Below are positions 17,911 through 27,118 of a DNA stretch of 64,000 nt, in pieces. Position 1 is the first letter of the stretch; every line of letters begins with the position of its first letter. The position numbers and the translations under genes are program-made. The notes below the pieces were generated by a model. The model ran no database searches and was not told the origin of the DNA. It was given only the letters and a program-made list of their open reading frames with translations. Source of the DNA: Dyadobacter subterraneus (lineage in GTDB: Bacteria; Bacteroidota; Bacteroidia; Cytophagales; Spirosomataceae); contig NZ_JACYGY010000001.1 in the NCBI RefSeq assembly GCF_015221875.1, forward strand, positions 3,140,501-3,204,500, in the 5' to 3' direction.

Positions 17911-19022
17911 TATGCTTTGCCGGATTCTTTGGCAATCGATTCAATTAATCCTCTCATATAACCAATGGCAAAAAGCGCTCCGATATTACTATAACCCGGA
18001 TGTTCATTGCTATCTCCCGACATTGTCGGAACATGATCAGGACGCATCGGGCCACGAAATCCTATTTCATAATAAGTTTTCATCGCATTGTACATATCGG
18101 TTTTTCCGTCGTCGTGAAATGTTTCTTCAAAGTGATTTCTGTCACCTCGGACATCGCGGAAATGTACAAAATGAATTTTTTCTTTTTTGCCAAAATAATT
18201 AATTACAGAAGGGATATCTTCACCCATCGTAGCAAAAGTACCCTGACAAAGTGTAATGCCATTACTTGGACTTGGGACAATTTCTATAAGCCGTTTGAAG
18301 GCGTCCGCCGAAGTCATAATTCTGGAAATTCCTCTGATTTCATCAACAGGTGGATCGTCAGGATGGAGTGCAAGTTTCATTCCCACTTTTTCCGCTTCTG
18401 GTACCACCGCTTTCAGAAAATATTCGAGGTTTTTCCACATCGTTTCTTTGGAGAATTTTCCATACTGGGTTACGGATTCATCCTGAATTTTGTCGATATC
18501 AAAAGCACTCACCAAAGCCCCGCCGCGGCTCGGTCTGTCCAGCGAAGTACGTGCCCAGCTTATAACCGGCATCCAGTTATAACAGATCGTATCAATACCA
18601 GCTTTTGATAAATTCTTCATTAAAGTGATAAAGTTTTCAATTTCTTCATCACGTCCATCCAGTGCCAGTTTTGTTTTTTCAGAAAGTGCCGGCGGGCCTT
18701 CGATAACCCGAAGTGTCAAGCCTTCTTTTGCCCATGCCTCTTTTACTGCCAGGACGGCCTGATAATCCCATGGTTTTACATCTTTCAATCCTATACTTCC
18801 CGGACTTATTCCGCCCACAGCGCCCAAAACACGCATTTGTTTCGACAATTCTATCCTTTGTCTGTTCATTCCAAAAAAATGCGCAAGACAAAACTGCAAA
18901 CCACCATCTTTGATATATTCCTTCTGTTTTTCGGAAATTTTCAAATTCTGTGATTTACCCAGCAAAGATAACGATGCCAGCGAAGCACTGTTTTTGATGA
19001 AACTGCGACGTGTATTTTTCAT
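17910..19022 (-). CDS. uxuA: Mannonate dehydratase-like protein with Tat signal
   Basis: 370 residues. The TIM-barrel enzyme UxuA dehydrates D-mannonate to 2-keto-3-deoxygluconate, with Mn/Fe. Family landmarks are present: YNWMPVISWARTS, LHPDDPP, CQGTFATMG, HFRDVRGD, FHDDG and RPDHVPTM. Unusually, it starts with MKNTRRSFIK and a short hydrophobic stretch, a twin-arginine export motif, whereas classical UxuA is cytosolic. The gene follows the sugar dehydrogenase gene by 102 bp on the same strand, so an oxidative sugar-acid pathway outside the cytoplasm is suggested. It may act on a related sugar acid rather than mannonate itself. Confidence 0.82.
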   Translation of the reverse strand: MKNTRRSFIKNSASLASLSLLGKSQNLKISEKQKEYIKDGGLQFCLAHFFGMNRQRIELSKQMRVLGAVGGISPGSIGLKDVKPWDYQAVLAVKEAWAKEGLTLRVIEGPPALSEKTKLALDGRDEEIENFITLMKNLSKAGIDTICYNWMPVISWARTSLDRPSRGGALVSAFDIDKIQDESVTQYGKFSKETMWKNLEYFLKAVVPEAEKVGMKLALHPDDPPVDEIRGISRIMTSADAFKRLIEIVPSPSNGITLCQGTFATMGEDIPSVINYFGKKEKIHFVHFRDVRGDRNHFEETFHDDGKTDMYNAMKTYYEIGFRGPMRPDHVPTMSGDSNEHPGYSNIGALFAIGYMRGLIESIAKESGKA

Positions 19023-19124
19023 GGAATTTCCGATTTAATACTACCTGTTAAAGAAAATAACCCCAGTCATTTACTCGGTGAAGAGATCAGAACTGAGGTT
19101 TCCAGAGGGAAAGAAGTTTGTAAA

Positions 19125-20312
19125 TTAAGGTACAATCTTATACAGCGAACCTTTGGTGTTTTCAAGAATTATGGTCAGCACATACAGTTCGCCGGAAAGA
19201 TCTTCACCGAAACTGTAAACGTGCCAGTAACCCGCATCTTTGCCAATAGATAATTTATTTCTGGTCCACTTATCATCCTTTCCGGGCGACAATGACCAGA
19301 TAGGTCCCATCATATCACCAAAAACATATTTACCCGTCAATGAAGGGATTGATTTTCCCCGGTAAATAAAGCCACCGGTTATACTCAATCCTTCCGGATG
19401 CGGGTATTCTGTTATGGGCGCTATTGGATTTTTTGGTTGCGGATCTTTCTCATTAAACGCATGCAATCCTTCAATCGGTCTCCATCCGTAGTTACCGCCT
19501 TTTGTGATGATGTCAACCTCTTCATATTTGTTTTGTCCTACATCACCGGCAAAAAGCTGATGTGTTTTTTTATCAAAACTAAAACGCCATGGATTACGCA
19601 ATCCGTAAGCATAAATTTCCGGTTTGGCATTTGCGTCACCAACAAAAGGATTGTCAGAAGGAATAGTATATGGAAGTTTGTTAACGTCAATGCGCAGAAT
19701 TTTACCAAGAAGATTAGTCTTGTTCTGAGCATTTCCAAACTCTCCATGCTGGTCATTTGCACCACCGCCGTCACCGACAGAAATGTACAAAAATCCGTCC
19801 GCTCCAAATTTGAGATCACCGCCATTATGGTTCGATTGTGGCTGGTCTATTATCAAAACCTTGCTCATTTTTGCCGCATCTGCTACAAGCGGATTGGATG
19901 AGACTATGTATTCGCGGATTTCACTTTGATGATCGAGCTGATTTTTAACCGGATTAGCTACGGGGACACTGCAATAAACATAGAATTTACCATTGCTGGC
20001 GTAATCCGGATGAAACGCAAGACCGAGTAATCCGCGTTCGTCGTAGCCTTCTTTTTTCAGTACCTCCTTTTTAATATCCAGAAAAGGAGTTTCTAATAGT
20101 TTCCCCTTTTGAATAACCCTGATACGGCCTTCCTGTTCTGTAACAAAAAGCAGATCAGGATTCTTTTTTGTTACCGCAAATGCGGTAGGGTGAGAGAGCT
20201 GATCGGTTATCAGGGCAAGTTTTACTTTAACGGGCGAATCCGGCACCTGGGCAAATACCGATGCCGACATCATTAAGGTTGAAAGGATAGGAATAGTTAA
20301 TTTTTTGAGCAT
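19125..20312 (-). CDS. PQQ-dependent sugar dehydrogenase (GSDH/sorbosone type)
   Basis: 395-residue exported six-bladed beta-propeller of the soluble glucose/sorbosone dehydrogenase family. The signal peptide ends at VFAQ. Family motifs are RGLLGLAFHPDY, SNHNGGDLKFG with the presumed catalytic base His162, YISVGDGGG, YAYGLRNPWRFSFD and GDVGQNKYEEVD. Such enzymes use PQQ in the periplasm to oxidise sugars to lactones; PQQ would have to be scavenged, since no pqq genes are in the window. The mannonate dehydratase gene follows on the same strand, and a LacI-type operator lies about 100 bp upstream. Confidence 0.87.
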   Translation of the reverse strand: MLKKLTIPILSTLMMSASVFAQVPDSPVKVKLALITDQLSHPTAFAVTKKNPDLLFVTEQEGRIRVIQKGKLLETPFLDIKKEVLKKEGYDERGLLGLAFHPDYASNGKFYVYCSVPVANPVKNQLDHQSEIREYIVSSNPLVADAAKMSKVLIIDQPQSNHNGGDLKFGADGFLYISVGDGGGANDQHGEFGNAQNKTNLLGKILRIDVNKLPYTIPSDNPFVGDANAKPEIYAYGLRNPWRFSFDKKTHQLFAGDVGQNKYEEVDIITKGGNYGWRPIEGLHAFNEKDPQPKNPIAPITEYPHPEGLSITGGFIYRGKSIPSLTGKYVFGDMMGPIWSLSPGKDDKWTRNKLSIGKDAGYWHVYSFGEDLSGELYVLTIILENTKGSLYKIVP

Positions 20313-20410
20313 TTTTTTACTTTTCGTTTATTATAATTTGTGTTAGGGGGAGTTATTCGGATAAAAAAGAAAGCTTTTTATTGCTCCCGACTTTATCACT
20401 TACAAATTAA

Positions 20411-20424
20411 CGTAATCGTTTACG
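20411..20424. promoter_or_regulatory. LacI-type operator upstream of sugar dehydrogenase gene
   Basis: CGTAATCGTTTACG is a near-perfect 14-bp palindrome around a central CG, one mismatch pair, matching the AAnCGnTT core used by LacI-family repressors. It lies between the end of the LacI gene and the dehydrogenase start, next to a TTAATTTG that could be its -7 box on the minus strand. Confidence 0.6.
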
Positions 20425-20497
20425 GAAAATGATAAAAATTTGAAAACTTAATTGATATTTAATAAAAAGCTAGGCTTTTTGCCCTCTACAATGAATT

Positions 20498-21520
20498 TCA
20501 GTAATTTTTTTTCAAAGAGGATTCTCTGATAACAGGAAGTGGTGTTACAACAATTCTGGAAGAACTTTCTTCATTACCATTTTCAATGATCCGGTTTAAA
20601 AGTTTGAAAGCTTCCTGTCCCATCAGCACGGTTTGCTGGTCCATTGTTGAGAGGGATGGCGTTGTGTGTTCGCTGAACATATCGTTGCAAAATCCAAAAA
20701 CGCCAAATTGTTCCGGTACGTTAATTTTGCTGATTTTCAATTGTTTAAGAATGCCTAAGGCGGTAAAATCTTCTGCCACAAATATGGCATCAGGCGGTTC
20801 AGGAAGTTCCAGTAACTGGCGTGTTCCTTCCATTCCTGATTCGATGGAAATATTTCCGTTATAGATAAGATTTTTATCCAGAGCAATATTATTGGCTTTT
20901 AAAGCTGCTTCGTAACCTCTGAATCTGTCGTTAAATGTATTGATATACAACGGACCGGAAATGTGTGCAATCCGTTTGTAACCCTGATCGATCAAATGTT
21001 GCGTAGCCCAAAAAGATCCGTTGAATCCGTCAATCACAACAGAAGGTATGTCTAGATTTGGAACCCGGTCAAAAAAGACCAGTGGGATATTCCTTCTTTT
21101 TACGTCCAGAAAATGTTCATAATCCAGCGTATTTCTGGAAAGTGAAGCAATAATCCCGTCGACTCGCGCGCCTATAAAAGTTTGAATTCCTTTGACTTCC
21201 AGTTCATATAATTCATCACATTCATGAATAAGTACTGAATAGCCATGTTTACTGGCAAGGTTTGTAATTCCATGAATAACCGAGCCAAAAAACGCATTTT
21301 CAGCTGTCGGGATAAGTACACCAATAACATTCGTTTTTCCTGAGCGCAAGGATGAAGCAATGCGATTGGCTTTATAATCAAGCCTTTGTGCGGTTTCTTT
21401 TACAATAGCTTTGGTTTTGGCACTAATTTCAGGATGATCACTTAAAGCACGGGAAACCGTAGCGGCCGTCATATTGAGTTCCCTGGCAATATCGCTTAAA
21501 GTGACGCTGTTTTTCTTCAA
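20498..21520 (-). CDS. LacI-family transcriptional regulator
   Basis: About 340 residues from a TTG at 21520, giving the usual family start followed by KKNSVTLSDIARELN. The same frame is open to another TTG at 21592 and there is no ATG ahead of the helix-turn-helix, so the start is uncertain. N-terminal HTH and hinge (TAATVSRALSDHPEIS, then KANRIASSLRSG) are followed by a sugar-binding-protein-like sensor domain with VIGVLIPTAENAFF at its start. Two AAnCGnTT-type palindromes flank the gene (20411 and 21672), so it probably represses the dehydrogenase-dehydratase operon and perhaps itself or the divergent gene. Confidence 0.88.
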   Translation of the reverse strand: MKKNSVTLSDIARELNMTAATVSRALSDHPEISAKTKAIVKETAQRLDYKANRIASSLRSGKTNVIGVLIPTAENAFFGSVIHGITNLASKHGYSVLIHECDELYELEVKGIQTFIGARVDGIIASLSRNTLDYEHFLDVKRRNIPLVFFDRVPNLDIPSVVIDGFNGSFWATQHLIDQGYKRIAHISGPLYINTFNDRFRGYEAALKANNIALDKNLIYNGNISIESGMEGTRQLLELPEPPDAIFVAEDFTALGILKQLKISKINVPEQFGVFGFCNDMFSEHTTPSLSTMDQQTVLMGQEAFKLLNRIIENGNEESSSRIVVTPLPVIRESSLKKNY

Positions 21521-21671
21521 TTTGATGCTTTTTTGTAAATGTAGCAAGATTTGGAATGTGGCAAAAATTGTGTTAGCCGGAAAAATTGACAAGCCAGATT
21601 AATTTTTTTATTGTGGAAAAAATTTTATGTATAAGCTAGTATATAATAGTTACAAAATTTATTTTAGCTTT

Positions 21672-21685
21672 AAGAAACGTTTACT
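21672..21685. promoter_or_regulatory. Second LacI-type operator, divergent promoter region
   Basis: AAGAAACGTTTACT contains a perfect AAACGTTT palindrome (21675-21682), the core of LacI-family operators, extended by imperfect G/C flanks. It lies 155 bp upstream of the LacI start and about 20 bp upstream of the TTG of the DUF3857 gene, so it could serve either. Confidence 0.5.
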
Positions 21686-21705
21686 CTCATCTTAAAGATT
21701 TATAC

Positions 21706-24339
21706 TTGAAATTTACCCTTAATTCTGTTAAAAAGTTCTGGCTGACTTTTCTGGCTTTACTTTTAGTGGGCCTGTATGTTTCGGCCTCACCCGCGGTTCG
21801 TATTTCTGCCGCTCCATCCTGGGTTATTCCTGTTACGCCCGGCGGGAAAGCTGCTTCTCCAAAGGATTTTTCTGACGGCTATTATATTTTGTTTTCGGAT
21901 ATGCAGGCGAATCTGGAAAAGAAGACAACCTTTTATAGGTATATACGACAAATTGCATCAGAAAGCGGAATTCAGAACGGATCGGAAATATCCGTTGTAT
22001 ATGAGCCTTCCTATGAGCAGGTTACTTTTCACAATATCATTGTATGGCGTGATGGCAAAGCAATCAATCAGCTGAATGCGGCTGATTTTAAAATAATGCC
22101 GCAGGAAACAGACCGGCAACGGTTTATTTATAACGGAAGTTATTCCGCCTCTATGATTTTGAAGGACATTCGTAAGGGTGATAAAATTGAATATTCCTAT
22201 TCTGTAATTGGTTGGAATTCTGTTTTTCAAAACAAATATTCTGAAACTTTCACTTTTGGCGCATATGACTATATTGCCCATAAGCATTATGCCATTATAG
22301 CAGGGAACAATAGAAGTCTTTCTTTTAAAGATTTCAATAAGCCACCTGCCAGGACTGTAAAAAAAGACGGAATTAATACCGTTTTTGAATGGGACGTGAA
22401 AAATATTAAAGGTGAGCCTTATGAAGATTTTACGCCTTATTGGTTTCGTAATTATGCGTTTGTCCAGATTACAGAATTTAAAAGCTGGAATGAAGTTGTT
22501 AATTGGGGATTGCAATTTTATCAGTTTCCGGCATTGTCGGGTGTGTTAAAAAACAAGGTAGAAGAATGGAAGAAAGCATCAAAAGGAAGTGATAATGCAT
22601 ACATAGGCCTGGCAACCCGGTTTGTTCAGGATGAAGTCCGTTACCTGGGTATTGAGACAGGCGAAAATTCTCACAAACCCCACAACCCGGAAGATGTTTT
22701 TAACCAGCGTTATGGTGATTGTAAGGATAAAGCGTTTTTGCTTTGTGCACTTTTACGGGCTAATAAAATTGACGCAAATCCATTATTGGTAGATACCTAC
22801 AGAAAATCTCATTTGTCTGAATATCTGCCAACTCCTGCGGATTTTAATCATGTTGTTGTACATGTCAGTTTAGGTGAAGTTAAGAAAGAATTTCGCCTTA
22901 TCGATGCGACTTATTCTTTGCAGGGAGGGGAAAATTCCCAGATTGCTTTTCCGGATTATGGGCAAGGGTTATTGTTGAAAAAGGGTCAAAATGATGTTAT
23001 TTCGCTGGAATTACAAAAGCCGGGCAGTGTTTCAATAATCGAGGAATTTACTGTACCGCTTAACACAGATACAACCGGGAAAGGAAAACTGGTTACCAAA
23101 ACCGTTTATTTTGATGCCGAGGCGGATGCTGTCCGTGCACAGTTTCAACAGAATAATTTCTCTGAAACCGAAAAGAATTACCTCAATTACTACCGTGATA
23201 TCTACAAGCATGCCGAGTTTGAAATAATAGATTCCCTTGAATATTATGACCAGCGGGAAGCCAATAATATTTCTTTGGTTGAAAGATACAGCATGAAAAA
23301 TGGCTGGCATTACGACAGTACCAGGCATACAAATTCTTTCAGTTTTTTTGGGAAAATGCTTTATGATCAGTTAATTATTCTTCCAAACAGACCCCGGAAA
23401 AATCCTGTTGCGTTGACTTATCCGTATCGTCTTGATTACACAATCAGAGCCATATTACCCGATCAAAGAAATATTCCCCTGGACAGTTGGGAAATCAAAA
23501 GGGCATCTTATGAAATCCAGTTCAGTTCTAAATATATCGCGGCGGAGAATGTCTGGGAACTTCATTACGAATATGTTACGCTGAAAGATTATGTGAATGC
23601 AGGAGAGGTTGGGCAGTTTAAGAAGGATATGGAAAAACTTTCAGATAATCTTGAATATAATTTGCTGGGTGATGGCTCCTCGATTACAAATTCCAACGAA
23701 GACTTTAACACAAGTGTGATTTTAATATGTCTCGTTTTTCTGGCTGGTTGCGTCTTGTTTTTTATGAAAGTTTATAAATTTTCACCTGTACAGGAACCCG
23801 GTTTTTATCAGAGCATACCAATTGGAGGTTGGCTGGGGCTATTGGGGCTAGGGTTGGTTTTTACTCCTTTTACGATTTTGTCCGGTTTTTTTACAACAGC
23901 AAATGTTATTTTCTTTGACGGTTCCGGTTGGAATGCAATGCTGAGACAATCTGAATTCAGAATAACGGCATATCATTTACTACTGGTAATGGAAGCAATG
24001 GGAAACCTGTTTTTTGCCTCTTTTGCTGTACTGGTGATCATACTTTTTTTTAAGAAACGCAGCTCCTTCCCGCTTCTCTTTTCAATTTTCGCCGGATCCA
24101 ATTTGCTTTTTGTTATCCTGGATACGGTTGTCACATACATGATTTTTAAAACTTTGGGTGCTGATGAAACTGCTTTAATTGGTACCATTTTAAGGCAGAC
24201 TTTTTATGCAGCAATCTGGATTCCATATTTAAATAAATCAGATCGTGTCAGTAGAACCTTTGTAATAAGTTATGATCAGGAACATGAAGATTTTCCAGAT
24301 GCTGATGCGACGGTTATCAATCAGGATTCACAAATCTGA
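21706..24339 (+). CDS. DUF3857/transglutaminase-like protein with C-terminal membrane domain
   Basis: 877 residues. A TTG at 21706 starts a clear signal peptide; the frame is closed upstream and no ATG is available. An N-terminal DUF3857 beta-domain (about 60-260) is followed by a transglutaminase-like fold with the Cys339-His382-Asp400 triad (YGDCKDKAF, FNHVVVHV, RLIDAT). A further beta-rich region leads to a membrane segment near 670-690 and then a four-helix DUF2569-like membrane domain (GGWLGLLGLGLVF onward). The arrangement suggests a periplasmic thiol hydrolase or crosslinker anchored in the inner membrane. Role unknown; divergent from the LacI gene with a LacI-type operator in between. 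Confidence 0.82.
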   Translation: MKFTLNSVKKFWLTFLALLLVGLYVSASPAVRISAAPSWVIPVTPGGKAASPKDFSDGYYILFSDMQANLEKKTTFYRYIRQIASESGIQNGSEISVVYEPSYEQVTFHNIIVWRDGKAINQLNAADFKIMPQETDRQRFIYNGSYSASMILKDIRKGDKIEYSYSVIGWNSVFQNKYSETFTFGAYDYIAHKHYAIIAGNNRSLSFKDFNKPPARTVKKDGINTVFEWDVKNIKGEPYEDFTPYWFRNYAFVQITEFKSWNEVVNWGLQFYQFPALSGVLKNKVEEWKKASKGSDNAYIGLATRFVQDEVRYLGIETGENSHKPHNPEDVFNQRYGDCKDKAFLLCALLRANKIDANPLLVDTYRKSHLSEYLPTPADFNHVVVHVSLGEVKKEFRLIDATYSLQGGENSQIAFPDYGQGLLLKKGQNDVISLELQKPGSVSIIEEFTVPLNTDTTGKGKLVTKTVYFDAEADAVRAQFQQNNFSETEKNYLNYYRDIYKHAEFEIIDSLEYYDQREANNISLVERYSMKNGWHYDSTRHTNSFSFFGKMLYDQLIILPNRPRKNPVALTYPYRLDYTIRAILPDQRNIPLDSWEIKRASYEIQFSSKYIAAENVWELHYEYVTLKDYVNAGEVGQFKKDMEKLSDNLEYNLLGDGSSITNSNEDFNTSVILICLVFLAGCVLFFMKVYKFSPVQEPGFYQSIPIGGWLGLLGLGLVFTPFTILSGFFTTANVIFFDGSGWNAMLRQSEFRITAYHLLLVMEAMGNLFFASFAVLVIILFFKKRSSFPLLFSIFAGSNLLFVILDTVVTYMIFKTLGADETALIGTILRQTFYAAIWIPYLNKSDRVSRTFVISYDQEHEDFPDADATVINQDSQI

Positions 24340-24442
24340 GGCATAGCCGGTACATAATTTTGCGGGCAATAAGTTGTAAATGATATGGCACATGTTTTTT
24401 AAAGGGCGGGTTAAATTAAACTTTTACCTAATCTTTCACGTC

Positions 24443-25300
24443 ATGGAATTCAACATAGATACTAAGGGCCAAACACAGGAAAAAGAACCGGGAATTGAGC
24501 AAAAGATGAATCCTGAGCCGGTTGTAATTCGGGAAAATTATAGAGGAAGCGGAAAACTGGATGGTAAAGTTGCGCTCATTACAGGTGGCGACAGCGGTAT
24601 TGGTCGCTCAGTTGCAGTTCATTTTGCAAGGGAAGGTGCTGATGTGGCCATCGTTTACTTATCGGAGGATGAGGATGCCGCACAAACGAAGAAAATGGTA
24701 GAAGCGGAGGGGCGAAAATGCCTTACAATACACGGCGATATCAGACAGCAAAGTTTTTGTGAGGATGCCTTGGGGCAAGTTGTTCGTCAATTTGGGACAT
24801 TAAATATCCTCGTTAACAATGCAGCTGAACAGCATCCACAGGAAAATATTGAGTCCATTTCTTCCGCTCAGCTAACAAACACGTTTAGTACAAATATTTT
24901 TTCTTTCTTCTATTTTACTCAGTCAGCTCTTTTACATATGAAAGAAGGTGATAGTATCATTAATACGACATCGGTTACTGCATACCACGGCAGTCCGGGT
25001 TTACTGGATTATTCTGCAACAAAAGGAGCAATAGTTGCATTTACGCGATCATTATCCGAGAATCTTGCTGAAAAGGGAATCAGGGTTAATGCTGTGGCAC
25101 CCGGACCAATCTGGACACCTTTAATACCATCAACTTTTGATGCAGAGCATGTAGAGAAATTTGGAAAGGATACACCATTCAAACGTCCCGGTCAGCCTTG
25201 TGAAGTAGCGCCCTGTTATGTGTTTTTGGCAAGTGAAGATGCATCTTATATGGGAGGGCAGGTTTTACATCCCAATGGAGGACAGATTGTTAACGGATAA
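24443..25300 (+). CDS. SDR-family oxidoreductase (YghA/GSP39-like)
   Basis: 285 residues from the ATG at 24443; an ATG at 24380 in the same frame would add a 21-residue leader that relatives lack. After a charged N-terminal arm of about 40 residues come TGGDSGIG (47-54), NNAA (125-128) and the catalytic Ser177-Tyr190-Lys194. Ending GGQVLHPNGGQ is typical of the stress-related subgroup that includes B. subtilis general stress protein 39 and E. coli YghA. Probably NAD(P)-dependent, substrate unknown. A TAATTTTG at 24355-24362 could be its -7 box. A strong terminator follows. Confidence 0.9.
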   Translation: MEFNIDTKGQTQEKEPGIEQKMNPEPVVIRENYRGSGKLDGKVALITGGDSGIGRSVAVHFAREGADVAIVYLSEDEDAAQTKKMVEAEGRKCLTIHGDIRQQSFCEDALGQVVRQFGTLNILVNNAAEQHPQENIESISSAQLTNTFSTNIFSFFYFTQSALLHMKEGDSIINTTSVTAYHGSPGLLDYSATKGAIVAFTRSLSENLAEKGIRVNAVAPGPIWTPLIPSTFDAEHVEKFGKDTPFKRPGQPCEVAPCYVFLASEDASYMGGQVLHPNGGQIVNG

Positions 25301-25315
25301 TTTGATCAAATTAAC

Positions 25316-25360
25316 AAGAAAAACGGGTGACCAGAATTATTCTGATCACCCGTTTTTCTT
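25316..25360. terminator. Strong bidirectional terminator
   Basis: AAGAAAAACGGGTGA (25316-25330) pairs with TCACCCGTTTTTCTT (25346-25360), about 15 bp before an inner CCAG/CTG extension. A/T tracts on both sides allow it to stop the SDR gene from the left and the DUF4394 gene from the right. Confidence 0.9.
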
Positions 25361-25375
25361 ATTATACAATAAATT

Positions 25376-26968
25376 CTATAATCCGAAACCCAACGCCAGT
25401 CCTTTAACAGGTGCATTGAATGGGAATTTGTGTTGAACAGTACCTGATGCAAGATCAACAGAATAGAAACTTGTATTGCCGCCCACGGTGAAAATAGCAT
25501 ATCCGGTGCCCGAAATATTTCCTATGTCAAATCCAATGGTAGCGTCAACATCAATGCCGAGAGATTTTGGATCAGTCAAGATTCCATCATTCGGTGGTAT
25601 TTGTTTGTAAAGAAGATTAGATTCGCTGTCGATATCAAACAAAGTTGTATTCGCTGCCACAACGCCAGGGTAGCTATTGGTATAAGCTACTGCGGTCACA
25701 AAAGGAGTTGGCCCGCCAACACCGATTTTCAATGCTCCGTCCACGACGGTCGTGCCATCTGTGACATTGATTCTCAAACTTTGTCCTGTGTTGCTTACAA
25801 CTCTTAATCTGTCAGCAGCAGGGTTAAAATCTACACCAAAAATGGTACCGCTTATCGTGAGAGGGGAATTATCTGATAAAAGTTTCAGGCTTGATAATTC
25901 AGTAGCTGCGCCAGAGCCAAGGTCAATTCCGTAGATTTTACTATTGCTTCCCAATGCGTGCAAACGTCCGTTTGCCGGCCTGATATCAATACCCAGCAAT
26001 GTTACCCCCATTGGCAAGGTCACGGCTTTTGTACCATAATCATATCCGTTTGTTGGATTGAAAATCTTAATATTGTTAGACCCGTCCAATGCATAAGCAA
26101 CAGGAAGAGAAGGTATTGCAATACCGATAATATTTACACCAGTTGGCAGTTTTCCAAGTTTTTGCAGTTTTCCAGTTGCAAGATTGACATAATCAAGTTC
26201 CCATTCATTGGCAATTTTAACGGAAGCAATCGGATAAACATCACCCGAATTAATGTCCGGTGAAATATCAAATCCACCAACATCCTGGATGTCAAGCCCC
26301 AAGCCGCCAACAGCTACCAAAGCGCCAGGATTTGGAGGGTTTTGAATGTACAGGATATCAGCAACCGGATCAATATCATAAAGTGTAGTGCCAACGCCCG
26401 GGGCAGCAGTTACACCTGCACGGCTGTTAGTATAAGCAACTGCGCCAATTGTGGTAGATGGTCCGTTTAATGGAGAATCGCCTGCAACGACGGCGCCGGT
26501 TTCAGGATGCAGACGAAGATTTTGAGCTGTATTTGTAACAACACGAATTCTGTCAACAGTAGGATTGAAGTCAAAGCCAATATTTGAACCAGCTAATGTT
26601 GTAGCTATGGGCGCAGTACCAATTCTGGTTGCCTTACCTTGCTGATCACCGGATTTTACATTGATTTGATAAAGATTACTTTGAGAACTGATTGCATAAA
26701 GCTGGCCAGTTGCCGGACGAAAATCTATGCCGGCAAGAACGTCACCGCTTTCCAAACCGGTAATTGAAAATGATCTGAGTGGTGTTGTAGTGTTTTTTAC
26801 ATTAAGCTCGTAAAGTTGGTTGTTGTCGGAAAGTGCGTAGAAAATCCTGTCCGGAAGTGCTTGTTCTGTGGGAGCAAGTCGGTGATCTTCGCAGGAATAC
26901 ATCGCCAGGGATGCCGCGAGACCAAGAGCAAACGTTGCCTTTCTCAAATGTTGCTTAAAAATTTCCAT
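25376..26968 (-). CDS. Lipoprotein with two DUF4394 repeats
   Basis: 530 residues from the ATG at 26968 (a GTG at 27007 is the upstream alternative). The export signal ends in AMYSC, so Cys26 may be lipidated. The mature part consists of two homologous halves of about 240 residues, each with a run of GIDFRPA.GQLYA, DFNP..DR.RVV.NT.Q..R, and AYTNS..GV..A elements characteristic of DUF4394, a beta-propeller-like family of unknown function. The duplicate halves probably close a propeller. No catalytic motif is apparent. Cell-surface or periplasmic location is likely. Confidence 0.85.
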   Translation of the reverse strand: MEIFKQHLRKATFALGLAASLAMYSCEDHRLAPTEQALPDRIFYALSDNNQLYELNVKNTTTPLRSFSITGLESGDVLAGIDFRPATGQLYAISSQSNLYQINVKSGDQQGKATRIGTAPIATTLAGSNIGFDFNPTVDRIRVVTNTAQNLRLHPETGAVVAGDSPLNGPSTTIGAVAYTNSRAGVTAAPGVGTTLYDIDPVADILYIQNPPNPGALVAVGGLGLDIQDVGGFDISPDINSGDVYPIASVKIANEWELDYVNLATGKLQKLGKLPTGVNIIGIAIPSLPVAYALDGSNNIKIFNPTNGYDYGTKAVTLPMGVTLLGIDIRPANGRLHALGSNSKIYGIDLGSGAATELSSLKLLSDNSPLTISGTIFGVDFNPAADRLRVVSNTGQSLRINVTDGTTVVDGALKIGVGGPTPFVTAVAYTNSYPGVVAANTTLFDIDSESNLLYKQIPPNDGILTDPKSLGIDVDATIGFDIGNISGTGYAIFTVGGNTSFYSVDLASGTVQHKFPFNAPVKGLALGFGL

Positions 26969-27118
26969 AAATCGGTTGAATAAGATGAGTAATACTTTTC
27001 TACTCACATACGTTCAAACAATTCACTTGGATTAAAAAGTAATTAAATTTTTAATTTAATTTTAATTCTCTTTTAATCTGATTGATGTAATCAATTTAAA
27101 TTTTTATATAAATTACTG

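Noticed and set aside
18000..18608. Plus-strand open frame of 202 codons
   Set aside because: Antisense to the mannonate dehydratase gene, which has all family motifs; the product shows no domain.
19398..19901. Plus-strand open frame of 167 codons
   Set aside because: Antisense to the PQQ-type dehydrogenase; no homology visible.
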